The translations under genes were made by a program, and so were the position numbers. 39,265 nucleotides of DNA from Nocardioides sp. (GTDB lineage: Bacteria > Actinomycetota > Actinomycetes > Propionibacteriales > Nocardioidaceae), in NCBI RefSeq assembly GCF_004803405.1, contig NZ_SSXI01000050.1:13858-53122 (forward strand), read 5' to 3'. The notes under the pieces were generated by a model. It made no database searches. It worked only from the letters and a program-made list of their open reading frames with translations, and had not been told where the DNA came from. Numbering within the stretch: position 1 is the stretch's first letter; every line of letters starts with the position of its first letter. Of this stretch, positions 7,938 through 15,526 are shown piece by piece.

Positions 7938-8888
7938 ATGACCACGATCGTTCTCGAGCCCGCCGCTGCCGAGTTCGCCGCCGCCACCGCCAACCCGCCC
8001 TACCTGTTCGACCTCGGCCCCCTCGAGGGCCGCAAGGCCGTCGACGAGGTGCAGTCGGGTGCGGGCGTGACCAAGCCCGAGATCGTGGAGGAGTGGGTGA
8101 CCGTCCCCGGCGGCCCGACCGGCGAGGTCTCGGTCCGGATCGTCAAGCCGGTCGGCACCACGGACCCGCTTCCGGTGATCATCTACATCCACGGCGCGGG
8201 CTGGGTCTTCGGCAACGCACACACCCACGACCGGCTGGTGCGCGAGCTCGCGGTCGGCGCGCAGGCCGCGGTCGTCTTCCCCGAGTACGACCTCTCCCCC
8301 GAGGCCCGGTACCCCGTCGCGATCGAGCAGAACTTCACCGCTGCCCAGTGGGTCGCCAAGCATGGCTCGGAGAAGGGACTGGACGGCTCGCGGATCGCGG
8401 TCGCCGGCGACTCCGCCGGCGGCAACATGGCCGCGGCGCTCACGCTGATGGCCAAGCAGCGCGGCGGGATCGACCTCCGGCAGCAGGTGCTCTTCTACCC
8501 GGTGACCGACGCCAGCTTCGACAACGGCTCCTACCAGGAGTTCGGAACCGGCTACTTCCTGCGCCGCGACGCGATGCAGTGGTTCTGGGACCAGTACACG
8601 ACCGACCCTGCCGAGCGCGCGGAGATCACCGCATCCCCGCTGCGGGCGACCACCGAGCAGCTCACCGGCCTCCCGCCCGCACTGGTCATCACCGCCGAGG
8701 CCGACGTGCTGCGCGACGAGGGCGAGGCGTACGCCGCCAACCTGCGCGAGGCCGGCGTCCCGGTCGTGGAGGTCCGCTTCGGCGGCATCATCCACGACTT
8801 CGTGATGCTGGACGCGCTCCGTGGCACCCACGCCGCCGGCGCGGCGATCAAGCTCGCCCAGGACACCCTGCGGAACGCCCTGCACTGA
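7938..8888 (+). CDS. HSL-type alpha/beta hydrolase (esterase/lipase)
   Basis: A 316-residue cytoplasmic alpha/beta-hydrolase of the hormone-sensitive-lipase (fold-3) family; ATG at 7938 follows GAGGAGAG. The oxyanion motif is HGAGW (85-89, a variant of HGGG), the nucleophile Ser159 lies in GDSAGG, and the acid and base are Asp256 (EADVLRDEG) and His286 (IIHDF). No signal peptide is present. Such enzymes cleave short-chain esters; the natural substrate is not evident. It lies divergent to the OhrR-like regulator, so expression may answer to peroxide or to an organic ligand. Confidence 0.9.
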   Translation: MTTIVLEPAAAEFAAATANPPYLFDLGPLEGRKAVDEVQSGAGVTKPEIVEEWVTVPGGPTGEVSVRIVKPVGTTDPLPVIIYIHGAGWVFGNAHTHDRLVRELAVGAQAAVVFPEYDLSPEARYPVAIEQNFTAAQWVAKHGSEKGLDGSRIAVAGDSAGGNMAAALTLMAKQRGGIDLRQQVLFYPVTDASFDNGSYQEFGTGYFLRRDAMQWFWDQYTTDPAERAEITASPLRATTEQLTGLPPALVITAEADVLRDEGEAYAANLREAGVPVVEVRFGGIIHDFVMLDALRGTHAAGAAIKLAQDTLRNALH

Positions 8889-8947
8889 GCGACGCGACCC
8901 GGGTGCCGGCCCACCGCCGTCCGTGTGTGCGCTCCGGTGACGGACAC

Positions 8948-8987
8948 GCGAACCGGCCCTGACCTCAGCAGGTCAGGGCCGGTTCGC
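8948..8987. terminator. Bidirectional hairpin terminator between esterase and SRPBCC gene
   Basis: A perfect 17-bp stem (8948-8964 with 8971-8987) and a 6-base loop. Its right arm contains the stop codon and last codons of the SRPBCC gene (minus strand), so one hairpin serves both convergent genes. Confidence 0.8.
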
Positions 8988-9461
8988 GTTCGGCACAGCG
9001 TCCTCGAAGTGGCGAGCCAGCCGGCGGTGCCGGTGGGCGAAGATCCGGCGCAGCACCGGCTCGAGGCCCGGGGCCAGGAACGTCAGCCGCGGCTCGAAGC
9101 CGACCGTGTCGGTGACCTCGGTCCGCCCTGCGTCGATCGGGCGCAGCTCGCGGCGGTGCTCCCAGCGACGCATCGACAGCATCGTCGAGACCTCCTGGAA
9201 GTGGGAGCCGGGCTGCAGCTCGGTGAGCATCAGGTCGTCGTAGTCGAGGGGCAGGAACCCGAGGTAGAGGATCCACACCCGCCCGAGCGGCTCCCCCACC
9301 GGCACGGTCGTCACGGTGGCGTCACGGTGACGTCGCGGCACCCGCATCCGCATCACCGGCATCAGCTCGTGGTTGACGCCGGTGAAGTCGGTGATCCGCT
9401 GCCAGACCAGATCGCTGGGTGCGCCGACGACCGAGCTCTGCTCGAAGACTCGAAAGGTCAC
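8973..9461 (-). CDS. SRPBCC (START/Bet v1-like) family protein
   Basis: A 162-residue protein. GTG at 9461 starts VTFRVFEQSSVVGAP; the open frame continues upstream but that part reads as low-complexity Arg-rich noise. The start-proximal VFEQSSVVGAPSDLVWQRITDFTG, the central LGFLPLDYDDLML and the amphipathic C-terminal helix are typical of SRPBCC ligand-binding helix-grip folds. No catalytic motif is visible, and the ligand is unknown. The final codons lie in the terminator shared with the esterase. Confidence 0.75.
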   Translation of the reverse strand: MTFRVFEQSSVVGAPSDLVWQRITDFTGVNHELMPVMRMRVPRRHRDATVTTVPVGEPLGRVWILYLGFLPLDYDDLMLTELQPGSHFQEVSTMLSMRRWEHRRELRPIDAGRTEVTDTVGFEPRLTFLAPGLEPVLRRIFAHRHRRLARHFEDAVPNANRP

Positions 9462-9690
9462 GCGCCCATTCGACCGTGCTGGCCGGCGCAGCACATCCGC
9501 CCGCGGTAGCAATCCGTACCTCGTCGACGTAGCTGGGCGGCTCCTACCCCGGGCTCTGAGAGGTTGCTGACGATGTGGCGCGGCGCAGACCGTCCGGACC
9601 CGATGCCTGCCACCATCGTGTTCGACCAGCCTCCCCACGGACAGGAGCACGCACATCCTCGGGAATCATGCATCGGCCGGCGACCTGCCG

Positions 9691-10521
9691 ATGGACAGCC
9701 ACACCCACAGTGAGTGGTCCTGGGACACGACCGACGGCTCCATGGAGCGCTCCTGTGCGCGAGCGGTGGAGATCGGGTTGCCTGCGATCGCATTCACCGA
9801 GCACCTGGACCACACGGTCTTGACCGTCGACCGCGAGGAGCTGGATGCGGGCCATCCGATGGTTCTCCTGAGCGACCCCGACGGACGACTGAGCCCTCCC
9901 GCATTCGACGTCGCGGGCTATCTGAGCTCGATCGAACGCTGCCGCGAGCAGTTCCCGGGCCTGCAGATCCTCAGCGGCCTGGAGGTGGGTGAGCCGCACT
10001 GGCATCCCGACGCCGTACGACGAGTCCTGGCCGCCGGACAGTTCGACCGGGTGCTCGGCTCGCTGCACTGCCTGCCGGAGGGCGAGAGGTTCCACGAGCC
10101 GCCCGGCATGTACGGCCGCGTGGAGCAGCACGAGGTGATGCGTCGCTACCTGGAGGAGATCGCTGTCCTGGTGCGCCAGAGCGACGCGTTCTCGGTGCTC
10201 GCCCACATCGACTACCCCGTGCGTGCGTGGCCCGGCACCGACGGACCGTTCGACCCCCTGGCGTTCGAGGAGGAGTTCCGGCACGCCCTGCGAGCCACCG
10301 CTGACTCAGGCAAGGCTCTGGAGATCAACACGATGGTGCCGTTGCACGACACCATCCTGCGGTGGTGGCGCGAAGAAGGCGGGGTCACCGTCACGTTCGG
10401 CAGCGACGCCCACAACCCCTCCCGGGTGGCTCGGAACCTCCGTGAAGCGGCAGCCATGGCCGAGGCTCACGGCTTCCGCCCCGGTCGCGACCCGCTCGAC
10501 TTCTGGGCACGACCGCGATGA
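9691..10521 (+). CDS. PHP-domain metal-dependent phosphoesterase, histidinol-phosphatase-like
   Basis: A 276-residue PHP-superfamily protein. The ATG at 9691 gives the canonical N-terminus MDSHTHSEWSWD. Metal ligands typical of the family are visible: His4 and His6, Glu37-His38 (FTEHLDH), Glu98 (SGLEVGE), His126 (GSLHC), His172 (LAHIDY), and Asp239 and His241 (FGSDAHN). The layout matches HisK-type histidinol phosphatases, which hydrolyse phosphate monoesters with a trinuclear metal centre. No other histidine gene is nearby, so a different phosphorylated substrate is possible. No clear ribosome-binding site precedes it; 9462-9690 otherwise holds only promoter-length sequence. Confidence 0.85.
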   Translation: MDSHTHSEWSWDTTDGSMERSCARAVEIGLPAIAFTEHLDHTVLTVDREELDAGHPMVLLSDPDGRLSPPAFDVAGYLSSIERCREQFPGLQILSGLEVGEPHWHPDAVRRVLAAGQFDRVLGSLHCLPEGERFHEPPGMYGRVEQHEVMRRYLEEIAVLVRQSDAFSVLAHIDYPVRAWPGTDGPFDPLAFEEEFRHALRATADSGKALEINTMVPLHDTILRWWREEGGVTVTFGSDAHNPSRVARNLREAAAMAEAHGFRPGRDPLDFWARPR

Positions 10522-10551
10522 CCGCTATCCCTCCGACCGGTCCCGGCCGGT

Positions 10552-10570
10552 CCCGGTCGACCGGACCGGG
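10552..10570. terminator. Hairpin between PHP gene and gamma-glutamylcyclotransferase gene
   Basis: A 7-bp stem CCCGGTC/GACCGGG with a 5-base loop, directly touching the stop codon of the minus-strand gene (10571-10573). Two tandem copies of CCGGTCCCGG (10537-10556) overlap it. Likely a bidirectional terminator for convergent genes. Confidence 0.5.
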
Positions 10571-11050
10571 CTAGGGGAACGCAAGCTCGCGCCAGCGGGC
10601 ACAGCGTGGAGCGAAGTCGGCGAGCTCCTCCGCCGCGAAGCGCTCCCGGTCCCAGTCCACGTCGGTCAATCCGTCGCTCGTGGGGCACACGTAGGCGACG
10701 GCGCGGTGCTCCGTCGGCGTGACGTCGAGCGGGCGGAGGTCGTAGATGGTGTTCTCGTAGGCGTCGAGGATCGGCCAGTCCTCGCGCCGGAGGTCCAGCA
10801 GCACCCGCCCCCGGGCGACCCCGGGACCCGGCACGAGAGCCGGGTAGCTCACGTCGGGGATGGCCACGGCCCGCCAGCCTTCCACGCTCGCCTCGACGCT
10901 CACCGGCACGCGGCCCAGCAGGGCCTGGAGCACCTCGGGGAACATCAGGGTCCCGTAGGTGAACAACGGCTCGGGCGGGCTCGACAGCACACCGAGTCGG
11001 CCGGAGAACCCGGACTCCGTCGCGGCGAGGTTCGAGGTGCTAGACGACAT
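10571..11050 (-). CDS. Gamma-glutamylcyclotransferase/AIG2-like protein
   Basis: A 159-residue GGCT-fold protein. Family hallmarks are YGTLM (32-36), the nucleotide- or glutamyl-binding loop signature, and Glu99 in LDAYEN, matching the catalytic glutamate before a Y-D-L stretch. Related enzymes (GGCT, GGACT) cyclise gamma-glutamyl groups to 5-oxoproline and free the amine or amino acid. It is the last gene of a minus-strand operon with an aminotransferase, a GS-like ligase and an SDR (50 bp after the SDR stop), so it may release a product from a gamma-glutamyl-protected intermediate. That role is inference. The N-terminal 28 residues before the fold are Ser-rich and probably disordered. Confidence 0.82.
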   Translation of the reverse strand: MSSSTSNLAATESGFSGRLGVLSSPPEPLFTYGTLMFPEVLQALLGRVPVSVEASVEGWRAVAIPDVSYPALVPGPGVARGRVLLDLRREDWPILDAYENTIYDLRPLDVTPTEHRAVAYVCPTSDGLTDVDWDRERFAAEELADFAPRCARWRELAFP

Positions 11051-11100
11051 GCTGGGTCCTTCCAGGATCGGTCATGGCAACCAGGGTTGTCCGGTCGCAA

Positions 11101-11904
11101 TCATTCAGGGGTCACGTAGGCCGCCGAGATCCCGCCGTCCACGAGGAAGGACGACCCGGTGACGAACGATGCGTCGTCACTGGCGAGGAACGCGGCAGCG
11201 GCCGCGATCTCCTCGGCGCGCGCGAAGCGGCCCATCGGGATGTGGACCGTCCGACGGGCGGTGGCGGCGGCATCCCCGGCGAACAGCTCGCGGAGCAGCG
11301 GGGTGTCGACCGGGCCGGGACACAGGGCGTTGACCCGGATGCCGTCGCGGGCGAACTGCACGGCCAGCTCTCGGCTCATCGCCACCACGCCGCCCTTGGA
11401 GGCGGTGTAGGTGATCTGCGACGTCGCCGACCCCATCACCGCCACCAGCGAGGCCATGTTGACGATGGATCCCCGGCCCTGCCGCCGCATCTGGGGGATG
11501 ACGTGCTTGCAGCAGAGGTAGACCGAGGTGAGGTTCACGTCCTGCACGCGCCGCCACGTCTCCAGGCTGGTGGTGAGGATCGAGCCGTCGGCCGGTGGCG
11601 AGATCCCGACGTTGTTGATCGCGATGTCGACCGCGCCGAAGGTGTCCGCCGCGGTGGCGAAGAGGTCCTCGACCTGACCCTCGTCGGTGACGTCCGTGGG
11701 GACGAAGAGGCCGTCGACGACGGCCGCGGCGGCTTCGCCGGCCGCAGCATCGACCTCCGCGACCACGACCCGCGCACCCTCCGCCGCCAGCCTGCGTACG
11801 ACGCCCAGCCCGATCCCGCTGCCACCGCCCGTGACGACGGCGACCCGACCGGCCAGCCGTGCTGCCAGGTCGACCTGCATCGGCTCAGAGGCGTTCGAAA
11901 CCAC
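11101..11904 (-). CDS. Short-chain dehydrogenase/reductase (SDR), classical type
   Basis: A 267-residue NAD(P)-dependent oxidoreductase. The cofactor motif TGGGSGIG (25-32), NNVG in place of the usual NNAG, and the YTASK catalytic motif (Tyr about 165, Lys about 169, with Ser in NMASLVAV before it) are all present, as is the C-terminal GSSFLVDGG typical of FabG-like members. The GTG start at 11904 has GGGAG about 7 bp upstream and overlaps the ligase gene by 20 bp; an ATG at 11880 is a possible alternative. An acidic residue after the second strand (VAEVDA) suggests NAD preference. In context it could oxidise or reduce an alcohol or aldehyde next to the gamma-glutamyl group. Confidence 0.88.
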   Translation of the reverse strand: MVSNASEPMQVDLAARLAGRVAVVTGGGSGIGLGVVRRLAAEGARVVVAEVDAAAGEAAAAVVDGLFVPTDVTDEGQVEDLFATAADTFGAVDIAINNVGISPPADGSILTTSLETWRRVQDVNLTSVYLCCKHVIPQMRRQGRGSIVNMASLVAVMGSATSQITYTASKGGVVAMSRELAVQFARDGIRVNALCPGPVDTPLLRELFAGDAAATARRTVHIPMGRFARAEEIAAAAAFLASDDASFVTGSSFLVDGGISAAYVTPE

Positions 11905-13246
11905 GGATCAGCTCCCAGTCGGTGACGGCCGCGTCGAATCCGTCGAGCTCGATGCGCGCGGCGTTGAGGTAGTGCTCGACGACGTCGTCGCCGAAGGCGT
12001 CCCGCGCGAGCGCGGACCGGTCGAACAGCTCTGCTGCCGCGCGGAGGGTCGAGGGGACCCGTGGCCGGTTCGACCCGTAGGCGTCGCCGGAGACCTGCGG
12101 CTCGAGCGGCAGCTCGCGCTCGATGCCGTGCAGTCCGGCCGCGATCATCGCCGCGATCGCCAGGTAGGGGTTGACGTCGGCTCCGGGGAGCCGGTTCTCC
12201 ACGCGCAGCGACGTCCCGTGACCGACGACGCGCATCGCGCAGGTCCGGTTGTCGCGCCCCCACGCCAGCCTCGTGGGCGCGAAGCTCCCGTCGACGAAAC
12301 GCTTGTAGGAGTTGACGTTGGGCGCATAGAGCAGGGTCAGCTCGCTCGCGCAGGCGAGCTGGCCGGCCAGGAAGTGCTCCATGAGCGGGGACAGCCCGGT
12401 GCCTTCGCCGCCGGAGTCGGCCATGACCGCCGTCCCGTCGGGTGACCGGAGACTCAGGTGGACGTGACAGGAGTTCCCCTCCCGCTCGTTCACCTTGGCC
12501 ATGAAGGTGACGCTCAGCCCCTCCTGGACGGCGATCTCCTTGGCCCCGGTCTTGTAGATGGCGTGCTGGTCGGCCGTGGTCAGCGCCTCGTCGTAGCGGA
12601 ACACCACCTCGTGCTGCCCGAGGTTGCACTCCCCCTTGGCGGACTCGACGACCAGCCCGGCGCCCGCCATCTCGTTGCGGAGCCGCCGCAGGTACGGCTC
12701 CACCCGGGCAGTGCCGAGCAGCGAGTAGTCGGTGCTGTAGTCGCTGGTGGCGCTCAGGCCCTGGTACCTCCTGCGTCGCGCCTCCTCGTACGTCTCGTCG
12801 AACGCGACGAACTCCAGCTCGGTCGCCGCATACGGGACCAGGCCGCGTTCGGCCAACCGGTCGACCTGGCGCCGGAGGATCTGACGTGGTGACGCCACGA
12901 CCGGCCTGCCGTCCGGCCACTCGACGTCGCAGAGCACGAGCGCGGTGGCCCGCTGCCACGGCACGAAGCGGAGCGTGACCGGGTCGGGGCGCAGGACGAA
13001 GTCGCCGAACCCGGTGGCCCAGGAGTTCATCGCGTAGCCATCGACGGGCCTCATGTCGACGTCGGTCGCGAGCAGGTACGCACAGGCTTCGGCACCGCGG
13101 TCGGCCACCACGTCCAGGAAGTGGCCGACGTGGAGCCGCTTGCCCTGCAGGCGTCCCTGCACATCGGTGAAGGCGACCACCACCGTGTCGATCTCGCCGT
13201 GCTCGGCCAGGTCGCGCAGGCGTTCGACGGTCAGCTGTGCATGCAC
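11885..13246 (-). CDS. Glutamine-synthetase-like gamma-glutamyl-amine ligase
   Basis: A 453-residue type-I GS-fold protein, GTG start at 13246 overlapping the aminotransferase end by 16 bp. Metal and ATP ligands are retained: ELEF (Glu about 143), KGECN and QHEV (about 207 and 214), CHVHLSL (His about 262), and RVENRLPG with NPYLAIAAM (about 348-360). The N-terminal region that in true glutamine synthetases carries the DGSS ammonium-site motif instead reads AYLLATDVDM, so ammonia is probably not the acceptor. Such relatives join glutamate to amines such as putrescine, ethanolamine or isopropylamine (PuuA, GlnA3, GlnA4, IpuC types). Neighbouring aminotransferase, SDR and cyclotransferase genes suggest a gamma-glutamylated amine pathway. 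Which amine cannot be told. Confidence 0.85.
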   Translation of the reverse strand: MHAQLTVERLRDLAEHGEIDTVVVAFTDVQGRLQGKRLHVGHFLDVVADRGAEACAYLLATDVDMRPVDGYAMNSWATGFGDFVLRPDPVTLRFVPWQRATALVLCDVEWPDGRPVVASPRQILRRQVDRLAERGLVPYAATELEFVAFDETYEEARRRRYQGLSATSDYSTDYSLLGTARVEPYLRRLRNEMAGAGLVVESAKGECNLGQHEVVFRYDEALTTADQHAIYKTGAKEIAVQEGLSVTFMAKVNEREGNSCHVHLSLRSPDGTAVMADSGGEGTGLSPLMEHFLAGQLACASELTLLYAPNVNSYKRFVDGSFAPTRLAWGRDNRTCAMRVVGHGTSLRVENRLPGADVNPYLAIAAMIAAGLHGIERELPLEPQVSGDAYGSNRPRVPSTLRAAAELFDRSALARDAFGDDVVEHYLNAARIELDGFDAAVTDWELIRGFERL

Positions 13247-14427
13247 GGCCGGTCCTGCTCCACCCTGGTCGGGACGGGATGCCCGGAGGGGCCTGGGTCG
13301 AACGATTCGCTCGCCTCGAGTATCCAGCGCACATGCGGCTCGGGTGGCACCGTGATCCGGACGCAGTCGGCCAGCTCCGAGGTGAAGGTGCGCACGCGGA
13401 CGCCGTGCTGGTCCAGCCATGGCGCGTACCCGGGGCCGGGGGTGCGCACCAGCAGGAAGTTCGCATCGGACCGGAACGGCTGGAAGCCGGGGATCCTCGA
13501 GAGGCCGGCGGCGAGTGCATCGCGCTGCCCCACGACCGTCGCTGCGATGCGCTCGAACTCGTCGTGTGCCTCCAGGCAGCTGACGGCGAACTCGTCCGCG
13601 AAGATGTTGAAGCCCAGGTAGTCCGGATCGATGCCGAACTGCCCGTGGACGCTCGGATGGGCGGCGGTGAACCCGACCCGCACCCCGGGGATGCCGTAGT
13701 ACTTCGACAGCGTGCGGACGAGGATGGTCCCGGGCAGGCCGTCCAGCGCCTCGCCGACGGACCAGTCGTTGGTCGCCGGACCCGCGAACCCGAAGTAGGC
13801 CTGGTCGACGATGCAGTAGCCCTTGCCGGAGACCTGCCGTGCCAGTGCCTGCAGTTGGTCGTCGCCGACCCGGGCCCCCAGCGGGTTGGACGGTGACACG
13901 ATCAGCACCGCGGGGCACTCGAGGCGGTCGATGCGCCGTTCGAGGTCAGCGACGTCGAGGACGCGCGCATCGCCCTCGTCGAGATAGCGGTAGAACTCCG
14001 TCCGCAGGCCGTAACGCTCCGCCAGGGTGTCGTGATACTCCCAGCCCGGCTGAGGCAGCAGCAGTGTCGCGTTCTCGATCCGCGCCAGCGCCGCGAAGAT
14101 CGTCTTCAGGGCCGCCTCGGCGCCGTTGTGCACGCGCAGCATCGCGGGATCGCAGTCGAACCGTGTCGCGAGCTGTGCGACGAGCCGCGGGTTCGGCTGG
14201 TAGCGACAGATGCTGGCCGGGTCGAGCGACGGCCACCCGGACCGACCGAGGATCGGATGCGGATGCAGGAACTCGTTACGCGAACAGTCGATCGGCTCCG
14301 TGGGTGGACCTGGGATGCGGTCGGAAAGCAGCTCGGCACGGAACAGCGCCAACGGGGAGGCGCCGATGACGCCCCCGGTCATGACACCGCCTGCGAACTG
14401 TGATCCTGGGTGATGCGATGTGGTCAC
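13231..14427 (-). CDS. PLP-dependent class I/II aminotransferase (HisC/CobD-like)
   Basis: A 398-residue fold-type-I PLP enzyme. GTG at 14427 is chosen because AGGAGA lies about 8 bp upstream (minus strand) and the reading frame before it is unlike protein. Cofactor residues visible: SPSNPLGA (Asn about 180), DQAYFGF (Asp about 207), and the Schiff-base lysine in RTLSKYYGIPG (Lys about 241); VRITVP near 357 supplies the carboxylate-binding Arg. The YGIPG motif is shared by histidinol-phosphate aminotransferases and CobD-type threonine-phosphate decarboxylases, so either transamination or decarboxylation is possible. A decarboxylase would neatly make the amine for the downstream ligase; this is inference. 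First gene of the four-gene operon. Confidence 0.85.
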   Translation of the reverse strand: MTTSHHPGSQFAGGVMTGGVIGASPLALFRAELLSDRIPGPPTEPIDCSRNEFLHPHPILGRSGWPSLDPASICRYQPNPRLVAQLATRFDCDPAMLRVHNGAEAALKTIFAALARIENATLLLPQPGWEYHDTLAERYGLRTEFYRYLDEGDARVLDVADLERRIDRLECPAVLIVSPSNPLGARVGDDQLQALARQVSGKGYCIVDQAYFGFAGPATNDWSVGEALDGLPGTILVRTLSKYYGIPGVRVGFTAAHPSVHGQFGIDPDYLGFNIFADEFAVSCLEAHDEFERIAATVVGQRDALAAGLSRIPGFQPFRSDANFLLVRTPGPGYAPWLDQHGVRVRTFTSELADCVRITVPPEPHVRWILEASESFDPGPSGHPVPTRVEQDRPCMHS

Positions 14428-14513
14428 GATGGTTCTCCTCGGTCGATACGAGGCAGAGCCCGGGGCTCCCGAGCGCCTGGCTTCGCACAACCTGGCACTC
14501 GTTCCGGCCGGAT

Positions 14514-14593
14514 GGACCACAAATCGCGGCACATGGTCGCGGGTTGGTCCGGCGTTGGTCCGGAGTCCGGTCGCGGGCCGCGGTTTTGGTCCG
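14514..14593. repeat. Cluster of TTGGTCCG direct repeats with an inverted GGACCA, probable operator region
   Basis: TTGGTCCG occurs at 14544-14551, 14555-14562 and 14586-14593 (starts 11 and 31 bp apart, close to one and three helical turns). GGACCA in the opposite sense lies at 14514-14519 and a partial GTCCGG at 14566-14570. The array is in the 255-bp gap between the divergent aminotransferase operon and the secreted-protein gene. Spacing on one helix face suggests cooperative regulator binding; the regulator is not in this window. Confidence 0.5.
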
Positions 14594-14637
14594 CGCTTCA
14601 TCCCAGTGGGTGCTTTCCGCCGTCCGTCAGGCGTCAC

Positions 14638-14643
14638 TAGCGT
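14638..14643 (+). promoter_or_regulatory. Possible -10 (TAGCGT) for the secreted-protein gene
   Basis: TAGCGT fits the TAnnnT pattern, with a weak -35 (TTTCCG, 14614-14619) at 18 bp. It gives a 5' leader of about 30 bases that includes GGAGG. Confidence 0.35.
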
Positions 14644-14682
14644 CGCCGCGCCAGCCCGGCTCGAAACCAACTCGGAGGTCTG

Positions 14683-15312
14683 ATGAACCCACGTGGCCGC
14701 AACCCCTACCGTCGCAACCCGGTCGATGACCGCACCGCCGCGCCCGGCGCGGACGCAGCCCGGCGGTCAGGTCGCCATCGCACCGCACGAACGCACGTGT
14801 CGGCCCTCGGGGCCGCGCTGGCCCTGGTCGGCGCCATGACGTGGGCAGCGCCTCCGGCGGTCGCCGAGACGGCCTCCGTCCGGTGCACCGGAACGAACGT
14901 CATCAAGTACAACCCCGGCGTGACCTATCAGGAGCGCACGGTCCAGATCAACGGCCAGGACAACGCGACCAGCTGCGTCGACACGGTGTCCGGGGAGTCA
15001 CTCTCGTTCGTCGCTCCGTTCTCGGGGAAGTTCACAACCTCCTGCGCGTCGCTCTTCACGGGTGGCACGGGCACCCAGACGCTGAAGTGGAACACCGGCG
15101 AGACCTCGCAGTGGGAGTGGACGATGCACTTCTCGACCAACGTCAACGGCCAGCTGCAGTCGATCGCGGACGGCCCGATCCTCGGCGGCCGGTACGCCGG
15201 CGCCCAGCTCCGGCAGGTGGTCACGGTGACCACCCTGGACCAGGGTGCCTGCTCCACCGAGAAGGGGCTGACCCAGACCGGCGGCCCGTCGAACTGGGAG
15301 TTCACGGGCTGA
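14683..15312 (+). CDS. Small secreted protein of unknown function with four cysteines
   Basis: A 209-residue protein I do not recognise. A long basic N-region, a hydrophobic core (SALGAALALVGAMTW) and an Ala-rich cleavage site (AVAETAS) form a Sec-type signal peptide ending near residue 62. The mature part of about 147 residues is polar, rich in Thr, Ser, Gly and Asn with alternating hydrophobics (beta-sandwich-like), and holds four cysteines (RCTG, TSCVD, TSCAS, GACST), enough for two disulfides. GGAGG lies only 4 bp before the ATG, a short spacing. It is followed at once by a strong terminator, so it is monocistronic. It may be a surface or extracellular protein. Confidence 0.75.
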   Translation: MNPRGRNPYRRNPVDDRTAAPGADAARRSGRHRTARTHVSALGAALALVGAMTWAAPPAVAETASVRCTGTNVIKYNPGVTYQERTVQINGQDNATSCVDTVSGESLSFVAPFSGKFTTSCASLFTGGTGTQTLKWNTGETSQWEWTMHFSTNVNGQLQSIADGPILGGRYAGAQLRQVVTVTTLDQGACSTEKGLTQTGGPSNWEFTG

Positions 15313-15335
15313 GCGCCGCGTAGCGCAGCAGCGAC

Positions 15336-15365
15336 CGAGGCCCCCGCCGGACGGCGGGGGCCTCG
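15336..15365 (+). terminator. Strong hairpin terminator after the secreted-protein gene
   Basis: A perfect 13-bp stem (15336-15348 with 15353-15365) and a 4-base loop, 24 bp after the stop codon, separating this gene from the tct operon. Confidence 0.85.
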
Positions 15366-15442
15366 TCCCGTCGTACCACCGAGAGGCCTGCCTGAGCGTG
15401 ACCACAAAGACCAAAAGAGTCTTCGTGATCGCAACGATCCCT

Positions 15443-15477
15443 GTAACGCCCATCACTCCTAGCGTGACGCCGGTCAC
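15443..15477 (+). promoter_or_regulatory. Tandem GTGACGCCGGTCAC-type operators before tctC
   Basis: GTGACGCCGGTCAC at 15464-15477 is a dyad (GTGAC-N4-GTCAC). A degenerate copy, GTAACGCCCATCAC (11 of 14 identical), lies at 15443-15456, exactly 21 bp upstream, so both would face the same side of the helix. The strong copy recurs, in the same orientation to the gene, before dctA (32019-32032). A possible -10 (TAGCGT, 15460-15465) lies at its left edge. Candidate regulators are the CitB-type response regulators here or a Crp-like protein. The surrounding 15366-15526 is richer in A and T than its neighbours. Confidence 0.55.
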
Positions 15478-15526
15478 CACAGCACGTACCGCGCCGGGGC
15501 GGACGTCTCACAGAAGGAGGAAGTCG

